Positions 28,704 to 38,301 of a stretch of 64,000 bases of DNA are shown here, piece by piece (position 1 is the first letter of the stretch; every line of letters starts with the position of its first letter). The notes beneath the pieces were generated by a model that had not been told where the DNA came from, did no database searches, and worked only from the letters and a program-made list of their open reading frames with translations. The position numbers were made by a program, and so were the translations under genes. Source of the stretch: Gammaproteobacteria bacterium (GTDB taxonomy: Bacteria; Pseudomonadota; Gammaproteobacteria; Steroidobacterales; GCA-2729495); NCBI GenBank assembly GCA_013001905.1, contig JABDLC010000010.1:30820-94819 (forward strand), given 5' to 3'.

Positions 28704-29255
28704 ATGTTTAGTCAGGACAGCGAACCCGTCGTATTGAAACGCGATGTCAAAGCCATCGTCGTACCCGCAGGCATGGAAATTGACCTGCGCAAGGGCGCGC
28801 TCGTGTATATCACCCAGGCGATGGGCGGGAGCTTCACGATTTACCATGAAGGCAGCCTGTTCCGTATCCCGGGAACGGACGCGGATGCGCTCGGCAAAGA
28901 GCCGATGGAGCCGCCCGTGTTGCCGGAGAACGCGAGTGATGACGAATTCGAGCAGATTATCTGGGACCAGCTGAAAAGCGTTTATGACCCTGAAATTCCG
29001 GTCAACATTGTTGATCTGGGCCTGATCTACGACTTTGACGTCGCCAAAACAGAAAAGGGCGAACGCAACGTGATGGTGCACATGACACTGACAGCGCCCG
29101 GTTGCGGCATGGGAGAGATACTGGTGGAGGATGTCCGCGACAAGGTGGCGATCATCCCTACCGTCGCTCATGCAGATGTTGAGCTGACCTTTGACCCGCC
29201 CTGGAGCCGCGAGATGATGACGGAAGCGGCCCTGCTCGAACTCGGCATGATGTAG
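28704..29255 (+). CDS. sufT: putative Fe-S assembly protein SufT (MIP18/DUF59 domain)
   Basis: The 183-residue protein has an N-terminal region of about 85 residues and a C-terminal DUF59/MIP18 domain with YDPEIPVNIVDLGLIYDF and the conserved Cys in LTAPGCGMGEIL (near residue 135). SufT supports Fe-S maturation, especially when demand is high. It follows sufU by 32 bases in the same direction and probably belongs to the operon. Confidence 0.93.
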   Translation: MFSQDSEPVVLKRDVKAIVVPAGMEIDLRKGALVYITQAMGGSFTIYHEGSLFRIPGTDADALGKEPMEPPVLPENASDDEFEQIIWDQLKSVYDPEIPVNIVDLGLIYDFDVAKTEKGERNVMVHMTLTAPGCGMGEILVEDVRDKVAIIPTVAHADVELTFDPPWSREMMTEAALLELGMM

Positions 29256-29266
29256 GCAAACCGGTA

Positions 29267-29767
29267 ATGAAGAGACTCGGACTGCTGCGTCACGCCAAAT
29301 CCAGCTGGGACGACGCCGGGCTGAGTGACTTCGACCGGCCGCTGAATAAGCGCGGCCTGCGTGATGCGCCGCGCATGGGCGCCCTGCTTCGCGAACGCGA
29401 CGTGGCACCACAACGCATCATCAGCAGCACTGCCGTTCGCGCACGTTGCACTGCGGAGCTCGCTGCCCGCGAACTGGGCATTGATGAAAGCGACATACGC
29501 CTGACCGACGAGCTGTATCACGCCGGAGCCGGCACCATGCTGGACGTGCTCACTGAACTCGGCGATGACAAAGATTGCGTCATTCTGGTTGGCCACAATC
29601 CCGGCATCACCAGCCTGGCGAATTTTGTCGCGTCGGATGCGCGCATCGACAACCTGCCTACCGCGGGTTTTTTCTATGTGGAATCAGATATCAGCGAGTG
29701 GCCGGAACTGCGCGACAAACCCGGCAAGCTGGTGTTCTTTGCGTCGCCGAAAAACGACCTTGCGTAA
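29267..29767 (+). CDS. sixA: SixA-like phosphohistidine phosphatase
   Basis: Histidine-phosphatase superfamily protein of 166 residues. It has the phosphoacceptor motif LLRHAKSSWDD (His near residue 8), Arg in SSTAVRARCTAE, and the second His in VGHNPGI (near 109). SixA removes phosphate from phosphohistidine proteins such as the nitrogen PTS in E. coli. It is 11 bases after sufT, co-oriented, and converges with the oxygenase gene. Confidence 0.88.
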   Translation: MKRLGLLRHAKSSWDDAGLSDFDRPLNKRGLRDAPRMGALLRERDVAPQRIISSTAVRARCTAELAARELGIDESDIRLTDELYHAGAGTMLDVLTELGDDKDCVILVGHNPGITSLANFVASDARIDNLPTAGFFYVESDISEWPELRDKPGKLVFFASPKNDLA

Positions 29768-29774
29768 GTAAGCG

Positions 29775-30410
29775 TTACTCTTTCAGCACGAAGGCCTGAA
29801 CGGTGATCCGTTCGACCGCGAGCTCGGAACAGTAGGTCACTTTGTGGAATACCGTGTCCCGGTTAATGACCAGACGATTGGCTTTAGGCGAAACCGAACG
29901 CCCGTAACCATTCTTGTAGTCCTCGGCAGATTCATAGAAAACGAGATCGCCGAACCAGTTGTCGTTCCAGATATCGTTTAAATAATAAGTCATTGCAGTG
30001 TGCGTGTGCGCATCGGCATGCTCGCCCATACCCGAATTGCGCTGCCAGCGCAGCACGCCGACCACAATCGTGGCGTCATCATCGATCATGTCCGATTGCT
30101 TGGCAGCGTCCACGAATAGTCTCGCTTCGGCGGGCATATCATCGTCCGTAGAACGCCACTGACGACTCGAATAGCATTCGGAGAAATTGCGGACAATCAT
30201 CATGTCCCAGCGCCGTTCTTCGCGGGTCAATTCGCATGACACGCTGAGCGCCCAGTTCTGCACACGAATGAAATCATTCTTACTGAGAAATCCGTCAACC
30301 ACCCGCACACCGTCATGCGCAGCGGTAATGTGATTTTCCGCAACATTCATGCCGGGCGCCTTGCGAGGGCTGCCAGATACCCAGTCTCTTATTCTGCTGT
30401 ATGTACTCAT
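29775..30410 (-). CDS. 2-oxoglutarate/Fe(II)-dependent oxygenase-like protein
   Basis: This 211-residue protein has the double-stranded beta-helix ligand set of 2OG-Fe(II) oxygenases: HxD in GEHADAHTHT (near residue 134), a distal His in TVFHKVTYC (near 192) and the 2OG-binding Arg in VERITVQAF. Such enzymes hydroxylate proteins or small molecules; the substrate is unknown. The ATG at 30410 overlaps the sppA stop (ATGA), so translation is coupled to sppA; an alternative GTG at 30425 lies inside sppA. It has no signal peptide and is probably cytoplasmic. Confidence 0.75.
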   Translation of the reverse strand: MSTYSRIRDWVSGSPRKAPGMNVAENHITAAHDGVRVVDGFLSKNDFIRVQNWALSVSCELTREERRWDMMIVRNFSECYSSRQWRSTDDDMPAEARLFVDAAKQSDMIDDDATIVVGVLRWQRNSGMGEHADAHTHTAMTYYLNDIWNDNWFGDLVFYESAEDYKNGYGRSVSPKANRLVINRDTVFHKVTYCSELAVERITVQAFVLKE

Positions 30411-32254
30411 CCGCGAATCTGACACAGGCAGTGGTAGTAAATCCCGCGCGGGTCATTCCAGTTTCCGATATCTGGGACCACCACGTTGAGGTCGCCTCGC
30501 AGCCTCTCCAGCAGTTGCAAAAAGCCGGTGCCACTACTGTCGAAGCGGGTGAACAATTGCTGCAGCAACTCGAGGTATTGCATTAACATTTGTTCTGCCA
30601 GACTTAAGGGCTTTTCAATGTAATCAACATCCCAGCCGTCTTTCGGCAGACCTGCCAGACGCGCCGCGGCTTCAATCGCCTGATCGATGCCGCCCAGTTG
30701 ATCGACCAGCCCCACATCCATGGCATCAACGCCAATCCAGATTTGACCGCGCGCCAGCTGATCGACGCGCTCCGGGGTCAGTTCACGATGCTCCGCGACC
30801 TTGCCGATAAACGTATCGTAGGCCGACCGGACGCTGATATCGAAGAGCTGCCGCCCTTCATCACCTAACTCCATCAGCGGGCTCATTTGGCCGGTAAGCG
30901 GCGTCGTGCCAATACCGTCGATAGTAACGCCGACTGACTCCAGACTGCGCTGGAAGGTGGGATAAATGGCGCCGACACCGATGGACCCGGAAATCGTCGT
31001 TTCGGCGGCGTAGATTTCGTCGGCCGCCATCGCAATGTAATAGCCGCCACTGGCGGCCGTACTGCTCATCGATGCGACATACGGCTTACCCGCCGCCTGC
31101 AGCGCCTGCAGCTGGTCAAGCACGATTTCGGAGGCGAACATGCTGCCGCCGGGGCTGTCGATCTGCAGCACCACCGCTCTGACCTCGTCGTTGCGCCGGG
31201 CCTGGCGGACCAGGCGCGCGAGGCTGTCACCGCCAATGGTGCCCGGTGGCGCCTCACCGTCCACAATCTCACCGCTGGCGACGATGACCGCGATACTGGA
31301 GTCGTTGTCGATCTCCAGATCCTGAAAGTCTGTGGCTGACAGATAGGTGCGAAAATCGATGTGCGCAAAAGTGTCGCTGCGATCTGCATCAACCCCCACG
31401 AGCTCGACCATGTAATCGCGAAACTGCTGACGGCTTTTCAGCCCGTCAATGAGGCCGGCTGCGATGGCGGCACTGCCGGCATCACCGTTAGCCTCCCGCA
31501 GCAGACTCACGCTGTTATTGATATAGCCGTCCAGCACGGCCGGCTCAAGGCCGCGCGCTGTCGCCACGTCGCGCCGATAGGCGGCCCACAGACGATTGAG
31601 CCACTTCTCAGCATTCTGCCGGTCTTCAGCAGACATGTCGTTGCGCAGGTAAGGCTCAACAAAGGATTTGAACTCACCGACGCGAAACACGTTAACGTCC
31701 ACGTTCAGCTTCTCAATCGCCTCGGCAAAGTATGGCTTGTAGTAACCGAAGCCTTCAATCAGCACGAAGCCGAAGTCGTGCATGTAGATTTCATCCGCGC
31801 CGGCCACAAAGTGATACTGGGCCTGGGTGAAGCTGTCTCCCATTGCAATCACGGGCTTGCCACTGGTTTTGAATTCCGCGACTGCGTCCGCAATAACCTG
31901 CAGTTTGCTCAGGCCGCCACCCACGAGGTAGTCGGCGGACAGCACCACCGCAGCGATCCGGTCGTCTTCGGCCGCGCGCCGCAGGCTGGTGACGATATCG
32001 CGAACCTGTGTCTGCCCTTGCCCGCCCTGTACCTGCGACAGCGCGATATCGAAGGATTCACCGGCCCGCTGCTCCACGAGCACACCGTCCGGCGCAATGA
32101 TGAGCGCAGCGCCGTCAGGTACGGTGATGGCTACATCAGACCGCCCTGTAAAGACAGCCACGAAAAAAACCACAATAAACAGAAAGAAAATAACCTGAAC
32201 AGCTTTGACCAGCCGCTCTATAAAACGCCACAAAGAGCCGAAAAACTTCATCAT
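30407..32254 (-). CDS. sppA: signal peptide peptidase SppA (long, 67K type)
   Basis: Membrane-anchored serine protease that degrades cleaved signal peptides. The 615-residue protein has an N-terminal membrane anchor (about residues 15-40) and two tandem S49 domains, the long E. coli-like form. The nucleophile Ser is in SMSSTAASGGYYIAMAADEI (near residue 402), and the general-base Lys is expected in the N-terminal repeat. ATG at 32254 or 32251 can start. The following oxygenase gene overlaps its stop by 4 bases. Confidence 0.94.
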   Translation of the reverse strand: MMKFFGSLWRFIERLVKAVQVIFFLFIVVFFVAVFTGRSDVAITVPDGAALIIAPDGVLVEQRAGESFDIALSQVQGGQGQTQVRDIVTSLRRAAEDDRIAAVVLSADYLVGGGLSKLQVIADAVAEFKTSGKPVIAMGDSFTQAQYHFVAGADEIYMHDFGFVLIEGFGYYKPYFAEAIEKLNVDVNVFRVGEFKSFVEPYLRNDMSAEDRQNAEKWLNRLWAAYRRDVATARGLEPAVLDGYINNSVSLLREANGDAGSAAIAAGLIDGLKSRQQFRDYMVELVGVDADRSDTFAHIDFRTYLSATDFQDLEIDNDSSIAVIVASGEIVDGEAPPGTIGGDSLARLVRQARRNDEVRAVVLQIDSPGGSMFASEIVLDQLQALQAAGKPYVASMSSTAASGGYYIAMAADEIYAAETTISGSIGVGAIYPTFQRSLESVGVTIDGIGTTPLTGQMSPLMELGDEGRQLFDISVRSAYDTFIGKVAEHRELTPERVDQLARGQIWIGVDAMDVGLVDQLGGIDQAIEAAARLAGLPKDGWDVDYIEKPLSLAEQMLMQYLELLQQLFTRFDSSGTGFLQLLERLRGDLNVVVPDIGNWNDPRGIYYHCLCQIRG

Positions 32255-32296
32255 TGGCTTGCGATCCCTGTCATGTATTTGCTGCTCAAGCCCCAG

Positions 32297-33406
32297 CTAG
32301 TCAGTGTAACTGATCCTGTATATTGCGCCGCGATGGTCATCACTCACTAACAGTGACCCGTCGGGCGCCGGCAGCAACGCGACCGGCCGGCCGAAATGCT
32401 CCTCGCCAATTAGCCAGCCGTCAGCGAACGGTTCATAACCCAGACTGCGTGTGCCGGACTCGTCGAGCCGCACCATCGAGACGCGGTAACCGATTTTGCT
32501 GCTGCGATCCCACGAACCGTGCTCCGCGATGAACACCTGGCCACGATACTCGTCGGGAAACATCTCGCCGTTATAGATATGAATGCCCAGCGGGGCGACG
32601 TGCGGCCCGAGCTCTTCGGCAGGCGGTACCGAATCGGCGCAGCTACCGAGCGCGGCGAACTCCGCCTGCGGCTCAACAATGTCGGTGCCGTGGCAAAACG
32701 GAAAACCGTAGTGAGCGCCCTCTTCTGCGACACGGTTCAGCTCACCAGGCGGCTGGTCGTCACCGAGCTGATCACGATTGTTGTCGCTGAACCAGAGTTC
32801 AGCGGTGTCCGGGTGCCACGCAAATCCGACTGAGTTGCGGATACCGCGCGCGACGACTTCGCGCTCACTGCCGTCGGTGTTCATGCGCACGATAAGACCC
32901 TGGTCCGGTTTGTCGCACACGTTACAAGGCGAACCGATGGTCATATACAGCTTGCCGTCAGGCCCGAATGCTATGTACTTCCAGCTATGCAGGCCTTTGC
33001 CCGGCAAGCCTTCAATCATGACTTCGGGTTCCGGCGGGTTGTCCAGACGGGATTCGATGTCGGCGAAACGCAGCAGACGGTGTCGTTCGACGACATACAA
33101 AGCGCCATCACGGAACGCGACGCCGGTCGGCAGCTTGAGCTTCTCCTCCAGCAAGAGCACCTCGGGCTCCGGCCCGAACACATCTTTTACAGCCCAGAGC
33201 TTGTTACGGAACATCGTGCCGACAAACAATGTCCCGTCATCGCCCCATGCCATCGCTCGGGCGTTCTCGACAGCAACCAATTGCTCAATGCGAAAACCGT
33301 CCGGCAGGTTAATGTCAGTCGCCGGCTCAAAAGCGGCCAGCTGCAACGGAAACATCAAACACAGCAGCAACAGACAGCGGCCTGACGAAAAACGACGTTT
33401 ATTCAT
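32297..33406 (-). CDS. PQQ-dependent sugar (sorbosone/glucose) dehydrogenase family protein
   Basis: Secreted six-bladed beta-propeller protein of 369 residues with a signal peptide ending near LQLAAFEP. Family features include PDGFRIEQLVAVENARAMAWGDDG, the GSPCNVCDKPD segment, SVGFAWHPDTAELWFSDNNRDQ and VFIAEHGSWDRSSKIGYRV, seen in soluble PQQ glucose/sorbosone dehydrogenases. It would oxidise a sugar in the periplasm; substrate and cofactor are inferred from family. No PQQ synthesis genes are in the window. Confidence 0.85.
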   Translation of the reverse strand: MNKRRFSSGRCLLLLCLMFPLQLAAFEPATDINLPDGFRIEQLVAVENARAMAWGDDGTLFVGTMFRNKLWAVKDVFGPEPEVLLLEEKLKLPTGVAFRDGALYVVERHRLLRFADIESRLDNPPEPEVMIEGLPGKGLHSWKYIAFGPDGKLYMTIGSPCNVCDKPDQGLIVRMNTDGSEREVVARGIRNSVGFAWHPDTAELWFSDNNRDQLGDDQPPGELNRVAEEGAHYGFPFCHGTDIVEPQAEFAALGSCADSVPPAEELGPHVAPLGIHIYNGEMFPDEYRGQVFIAEHGSWDRSSKIGYRVSMVRLDESGTRSLGYEPFADGWLIGEEHFGRPVALLPAPDGSLLVSDDHRGAIYRISYTD

Positions 33407-33477
33407 AGAAACCTCTTCATAGCTAACTCCGGGATGATCCGGGTCAGCGTAGCTCGAACAATATCAATCGATCATCA

Positions 33478-34737
33478 TTAGTCGATCAAAAACAGTGAGA
33501 GCTGCGGCCAGAAGGTGATAACGATCACCGTGACCGCCAGCAGGAGCAGGAACGGGAACGTAGCCGCGTAAACCTGCAGTATTGGCTTATCAAATCGATA
33601 GCTGGCGATAAACAGATTCAAACCCACGGGTGGCGTCAGATATCCCAACTGCATAGCGGACAGAAAGATCATGCCCAGATGCACCGGATCGACGCCGAAT
33701 TCCGCAGCCACCGGCAATATCAGCGGGACCACGAGCACCAGCGCCGAAAAGATATCGAGGAACGCGCCGAGCACCAGGAGGAACAGCAGCAGCAACCAGA
33801 GAAAACTCGTCCGGCCTTCCACATATTCACTCACAAGACCGACCAGTTGCTGCGGCACTTCCATGTCAATGACAAAGTTCGTCGATGCCAATGAAGCGCC
33901 GAGTATGAGCAGGATGCCGCCCACCAGCACCATCGACTCGCGCATGATCCCCGGCATGCGCGACAACCTGATTTCGCGGCGGATGACGACTTCCACGAGC
34001 ACGACATAGACCGCAGTGACCGAAGCCGCTTCTGACACCGCCAGCAGCCCGGAATAAATACCACCGAGTACGACCAGCGGCAGCGGTAATTCCCACGCCG
34101 CATCACGCAGCGCCGCGTAGACCTCAGACCACCTGAAATCGCTCAGCGGTTGCCGGTTGCCGCGGTTGACCCACAGCGACCAGGCTGACAGTACGAGCAA
34201 CATTAACAAGCCCGGCAATACACCGGCGGTAAACAGATCATCAATGCTGACTTCCGCAACAACGCCATACAATATGAGTGGCAGCGATGGCGCAAACAGC
34301 AAACCAAGGCTGCCGCCCGCAGTGACCAGGCCGAGATTGAAGCGTTCCGGATAACCGGCCTGCCTGAGCGCCGGATACAGAATGGCGCCCAGCGCGATGA
34401 TGGTGACGCCGGATGCACCCGTGAATGCGGTAAAAAAGGCACACGCCGTGATGCTGACTATGGCCAGGCCACCGGGCATCCAGCCCATTATGGCCTGCGT
34501 CAGACGCACCAGTCGCGCCGGTGCCGCACTCTCACTCAGCACGTAACCGGCGAAAGTGAAGAGCGGGATGGCCAGCAGGATCGGCATCTCGGCGATGCTG
34601 TAAATCTCGATCGGCACTGCCACGCCGAGTCCCGGATCAAGCGCAATGAAACTCAGCAATGCACCGGCTGCGATCACCGCAAACAACGGCGCACCCAGCA
34701 ACGCCAGAAACAGCAGTATCAGGGATACCAGTATCAT
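33478..34737 (-). CDS. dctM: TRAP transporter large permease (DctM type)
   Basis: Large membrane subunit of a tripartite ATP-independent periplasmic transporter, with about 12 hydrophobic segments across 419 residues. Typical signatures are LFTFAGYVLSESAAPARLVRL near residue 60, GASGVTIIALGAILYPALRQAGYP near 110, and the C-terminal LGMIFLSAMQLGYLTPPVGLNLFIA. Its ATG overlaps the dctQ stop (ATGA). It is the last gene of the TRAP group on the minus strand. Confidence 0.93.
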   Translation of the reverse strand: MILVSLILLFLALLGAPLFAVIAAGALLSFIALDPGLGVAVPIEIYSIAEMPILLAIPLFTFAGYVLSESAAPARLVRLTQAIMGWMPGGLAIVSITACAFFTAFTGASGVTIIALGAILYPALRQAGYPERFNLGLVTAGGSLGLLFAPSLPLILYGVVAEVSIDDLFTAGVLPGLLMLLVLSAWSLWVNRGNRQPLSDFRWSEVYAALRDAAWELPLPLVVLGGIYSGLLAVSEAASVTAVYVVLVEVVIRREIRLSRMPGIMRESMVLVGGILLILGASLASTNFVIDMEVPQQLVGLVSEYVEGRTSFLWLLLLFLLVLGAFLDIFSALVLVVPLILPVAAEFGVDPVHLGMIFLSAMQLGYLTPPVGLNLFIASYRFDKPILQVYAATFPFLLLLAVTVIVITFWPQLSLFLID

Positions 34738-35222
34738 GCGGCTGAGCCGGTGAACACAGTGCGAACACGCCTGAAGAACCAGATCAGATACCGCCAGCCC
34801 ATCAGGAAGAAACTAACCGGCACGATGGCCTGAAAGATCCAGGCAGGCATATCAACCAGCAGGATATCTTCGAATTCGATCGCGAGCTGCACCATCGTGT
34901 TGCCATACCAGGCCAGCGCGAAACAGAGCGCTGCGGTAAATAATGCAACTATGGCCGCGGCGAATGCCTGCAGCCGGTCAGGCAGAAAGCGGGACAGCAC
35001 ATCGATAGAAATATGCCGGTCTTCACGGGCAGCAGCGACGCCCGCCACCATGGCGATCCAAAGCACCATCAGCCGCACCGCCTCGTCGCCCCAGAGCAAC
35101 GAGCCGAAGCCCGTTTCACGCAGAAAAATCTGCGTGCAGGCCAGCAACGTCATGCCGCCGAGCAATAGCGCAAGGAGCAGGTTTTCGAAAAAGCGGCCGG
35201 TCCTGTCAGCCCAGTCCAGCAT
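34734..35222 (-). CDS. dctQ: TRAP transporter small permease (DctQ type)
   Basis: Small membrane subunit of the TRAP transporter, 162 residues with four hydrophobic segments. The DctQ pattern is visible in LLALLLGGMTLLACTQIFLRETG, WGDEAVRLMVLWIAMVAGVAAAREDRHISIDVL and the C-terminal GWRYLIWFFRRV. It lies between the binding protein and large permease genes, overlapping the latter by 4 bases. Confidence 0.92.
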   Translation of the reverse strand: MLDWADRTGRFFENLLLALLLGGMTLLACTQIFLRETGFGSLLWGDEAVRLMVLWIAMVAGVAAAREDRHISIDVLSRFLPDRLQAFAAAIVALFTAALCFALAWYGNTMVQLAIEFEDILLVDMPAWIFQAIVPVSFFLMGWRYLIWFFRRVRTVFTGSAA

Positions 35223-35229
35223 CCCCCGG

Positions 35230-36255
35230 CTACTCGGTCGCTGCGATTTCGGCAGCGGCAGACTGCGCCGCGCGATACTCCGCGAGCAACGTCACCATGT
35301 CGGTGTAGAGCGCTTTATCAGTAGCCTTGTCGCTCCAGATTTCCCGATTCGTCTTTTGCGCCACTGACTGCCAGTAAGGAACATCGTCAGTGTTCGACTC
35401 GACAGGCTTGATGCCGTTGGCAAGCAGTGCATCGTAAGCCTCGATATTGTCTTGCCGGTTAATCTCATCGAGTCGTTCGTATGTGGCCGTTATGACCTCG
35501 CGAACCACCGCCTGGTCCTCAGGTTTGATGCGCTTCCATGATTTTTCCGCTATACCCAGTATGCCGAGCGTATAGGCGACCGGCATCGGATTGACGTAGC
35601 CGACCTTGGTGTACCACTGCAGCAGCAATGCTCCGACGGGCGGCGTTACGATGACATCAATAAGGCCGGTCTGCAGACCCGTCATCACATCTGCCACCGG
35701 CAAAATAACCGGCGACAACTGCATCGACTCCAGTGCAGTGAAGCTAATCACGTCGCCTTCAGGCACCCAGATTTTCTTGCCCTCGAGATCGGCCTGCTCG
35801 GCGATCGGATCACCGCTCATGAAGGTCGCGAAACCGCCGCCAGCGAAACCGAAAGAAATAAAGCCCGCCTCTTCCAGCCCTGTCATTAGCCGCTCATCAA
35901 GCTTGCTGCGCACGTAGTCAACTTCGTCCTGGCTGCGGAATGCAAACGGCAAACCGTACAGTACGATGTCGAAATAGCGCTCGGCCATGCCGCTGGTGGT
36001 GAACGCTGCGCCCTGCAACTGCCCGATACGGATCTTGCGCAACACTTTCTTATCGTTGCCCATGACCCCGCCACCGTAAAACTTGAAGTTAACGCGGCCG
36101 TCGGTCCGCTCGCGGATCGTGTCGCCCGCAGCACGGTGCTCACGCATCCACTCAGAGCCTTCCGGCGCCACCGTGGCAATTTTGATTTCCAGAGCGCCGG
36201 CGGGCACCGCGAGCAACCCCATGCAGGCCAGTAAAAATACGCGAAAATGATTCAT
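35230..36255 (-). CDS. dctP: TRAP transporter periplasmic substrate-binding protein (DctP type)
   Basis: Solute-binding protein of 341 residues with a signal peptide (MNHFRVFLLACMGLLAVPAGA). The DctP pattern is visible in IKIATVAPEGSEWMREHRAAGD, GGVMGNDKKVLRKIRIGQLQGAAF and GLPFAFRSQDEVDYV. The Arg that usually holds a carboxylate is replaced in context by ILPVADVMTGLQTGLIDVIVTPP, so the ligand class is uncertain. It lies 26 bases after tatT; this short A/T-rich gap shows no hairpin. Confidence 0.92.
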   Translation of the reverse strand: MNHFRVFLLACMGLLAVPAGALEIKIATVAPEGSEWMREHRAAGDTIRERTDGRVNFKFYGGGVMGNDKKVLRKIRIGQLQGAAFTTSGMAERYFDIVLYGLPFAFRSQDEVDYVRSKLDERLMTGLEEAGFISFGFAGGGFATFMSGDPIAEQADLEGKKIWVPEGDVISFTALESMQLSPVILPVADVMTGLQTGLIDVIVTPPVGALLLQWYTKVGYVNPMPVAYTLGILGIAEKSWKRIKPEDQAVVREVITATYERLDEINRQDNIEAYDALLANGIKPVESNTDDVPYWQSVAQKTNREIWSDKATDKALYTDMVTLLAEYRAAQSAAAEIAATE

Positions 36256-36281
36256 GAAAGTTATATAAATATCCGTATTTA

Positions 36282-37148
36282 TTAGAAATAATTGTCAGCT
36301 GAGTCCAGCAGTTCCTGTGCCTGTATACGTGCCAGCTGATTGAATAGCGTCAGGCCGGGCTGTTGGACATCGGCTGCGAGCACTTCGTTCAACAACCGGT
36401 CGTGCAGGTCCCGGTCATAGATCAGGCGCGCGTAACTCCGCGCATATTCCACCTTAATGCCGAGATCCTTACCGTCAGAGAGCTCGATACCCCGCAGGAA
36501 CCAGTCGCGCCCTTCCTCGGGACGACCGCCGAGGGATGCGGGACGCAACGTATTCAGTATGCCGAGATACATCGAGGTACTGGGGGCCAGCTTGCCAGGC
36601 TGCAGTGCCATCACCCGTTTCAGCGCCAGTTCCACTTTTGGCAGCGCGGCCAGCGCTTTAAAATCATCGGAGTGGGCACGGATCCAGGCTAACGTACTGA
36701 GGCTATAGCTATACAGCGCATCGCGATTATCGCTGCCTAACCCGGCGATTACGGTCTCGTAATCGGAATACGGCAACGTATCAATACCGCAGGTATCTTC
36801 TTCCGACGCACACAATGCGCGCACGCCGTAGTCACGCGCCTGCGTGGTCAGAATCTTTGCGCGGTCGTAGTCCGACACCAGCGCCGCACCGTAGGCGGCG
36901 TAGAGCTGAGCGGCTGCGGACAGTGTCGCTGCATTCTCACTGTCCGGCCCGTTGAGGCTGTCGAGCAGCAGCAAATAGGAAGGTAATGCCTCGCGAACCA
37001 GCTCCGGGTCGTTCTGATTCAGAATGGCTGTCGATAAATTGTCGGCGAGGTCAGCCGATACGCGGGAAATAACAGCGCCACAGCCGCTGACCAGCAGGGC
37101 GCCGGCCAGCACTGTGGCGAACGACAGGTTGCGGCGCAGGCGCGCCAC
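36282..37148 (-). CDS. tatT: TatT-like TPR lipoprotein of a TRAP transporter
   Basis: The 288-residue protein has a lipoprotein signal peptide (lipobox LLVSGC, Cys near 23) and an all-helical TPR-like body. This is the pattern of TatT, the TPR partner of TRAP binding proteins studied in Treponema pallidum, and the dctP-dctQ-dctM genes follow directly. TatT may hand over hydrophobic ligands to DctP. It starts with GTG at 37148, only 3 bases after the rplS stop, so it is probably read from the ribosomal operon. Confidence 0.87.
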   Translation of the reverse strand: MARLRRNLSFATVLAGALLVSGCGAVISRVSADLADNLSTAILNQNDPELVREALPSYLLLLDSLNGPDSENAATLSAAAQLYAAYGAALVSDYDRAKILTTQARDYGVRALCASEEDTCGIDTLPYSDYETVIAGLGSDNRDALYSYSLSTLAWIRAHSDDFKALAALPKVELALKRVMALQPGKLAPSTSMYLGILNTLRPASLGGRPEEGRDWFLRGIELSDGKDLGIKVEYARSYARLIYDRDLHDRLLNEVLAADVQQPGLTLFNQLARIQAQELLDSADNYF

Positions 37149-37151
37149 CCG

Positions 37152-37496
37152 TCAGATCTTCTCTTTGATGCGGGCGGACTTGCCGCTGCGCTCACGCAGG
37201 TAGTACAGCTTCGCACGACGCACATCACCGCGGCGTTTCACCTCGATGCTGGCCACTGAAGGACTGTACGTCTGAAAAACGCGTTCCACCCCTTCACCGT
37301 GAGAAATCTTGCGGACCGTGAATGCGGAGTTCATGCCGCGATTACGCCGCGCAATGACGACGCCCTCAAAGGCCTGCAGTCGCTCGCGATTGCCCTCGCG
37401 AACACGAACCTGCACCACTACGGTGTCACCCGGGCCGAATTCCGGCACGTCGCGCTCCATTTGCGCCTGCTCAAGTTCCTGAATGATCTTACTCAT
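37152..37496 (-). CDS. rplS: 50S ribosomal protein L19
   Basis: Ribosomal protein at the subunit interface. The 114-residue product starts [20 protein letters not shown] and contains [33 protein letters not shown] in recognisable pieces, plus [26 protein letters not shown]. The longer frame to 37580 adds non-conserved residues. It is the fourth gene of rpsP-rimM-trmD-rplS. Confidence 0.97.
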   Translation of the reverse strand: MSKIIQELEQAQMERDVPEFGPGDTVVVQVRVREGNRERLQAFEGVVIARRNRGMNSAFTVRKISHGEGVERVFQTYSPSVASIEVKRRGDVRRAKLYYLRERSGKSARIKEKI

Positions 37497-37548
37497 CGTT
37501 CTGTCGTCCTGTTTCAAATTCCTGTCGCGCATCGCTGCTGCGCCCGTT

Positions 37549-38301
37549 TTATTCCTTCGCTGCCCCGCTGTGCGCGGCATTGTATTCCTGCAACAACTGC
37601 TGCTCTTCGGCAGTCAGCTCGCGGCCTTCAATCAACTCCGGCCGTCTGGCCAGTGTCCGACCCAGCGCCTGCTGTAAACGCCAGCGCCGAATTTCGGCGT
37701 GATTGCCATTCAGCAATACCGCCGGAACCTGCCGTCCGGCCACCACTTCAGGCCGGGTGTAATGCGGACAATCCAGCAGGCCCTCACTAAAGGAATCCTG
37801 CTCTGCCGATGCCTCATCACCCAGTACGCCGGGCAACAACCGCATCACCGCATCCATCACGACCAGTGCGCCGAGTTCGCCGCCGCTGATCACGTAGTCG
37901 CCGAGCGACAACTCATCATCGGCATGCGCCTCAATCAACCGCTCGTCAAAACCTTCGTAGCGCCCGCACACCAGCACTATCCCTGGTGTGGCCGCCAACT
38001 CCGTGGCGACTTCCTGATTGAACTTCCTGCCCTGCGGGGACAGAAATACAACCTTGCTGCCTTCCGGCATCTGCTCGCGAGCAGATGCGATCGCTGCGCT
38101 GACCGGTTCATATTTCAGAACCATGCCCGGGCCGCCACCGTAGGGCCGGTCATCCACTGTCTGATGCACGTCCCCTGTGAAATCACGCGGGTTGGTGCAT
38201 TCCAGCCGCACCGCGCCGTTTTCCAGCGCCCTGCCCGTGACTCCCCAGGCAGCCGCATCCCGAATCATCTCCGGGAACAGACTGACCACATTCAGGTCCA
38301 T
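37549..38301 (-). CDS. trmD: tRNA (guanine-N1)-methyltransferase TrmD
   Basis: Methylates G37 of tRNAs reading CNN codons and so prevents frameshifting. The 250-residue SPOUT protein starts [13 protein letters not shown] and has the [17 protein letters not shown] loop, [12 protein letters not shown], and the SAM knot [18 protein letters not shown]. Start is at 38301; the extension to 38328 lies within rimM. It overlaps the end of rimM by 10 bases. Confidence 0.97.
   Translation of the reverse strand: MDLNVVSLFPEMIRDAAAWGVTGRALENGAVRLECTNPRDFTGDVHQTVDDRPYGGGPGMVLKYEPVSAAIASAREQMPEGSKVVFLSPQGRKFNQEVATELAATPGIVLVCGRYEGFDERLIEAHADDELSLGDYVISGGELGALVVMDAVMRLLPGVLGDEASAEQDSFSEGLLDCPHYTRPEVVAGRQVPAVLLNGNHAEIRRWRLQQALGRTLARRPELIEGRELTAEEQQLLQEYNAAHSGAAKE

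Noticed and set aside
31361..32350. 329-codon open frame antisense to sppA
   Set aside because: Opposite the conserved sppA frame; its His/Val-rich product shows no domain.
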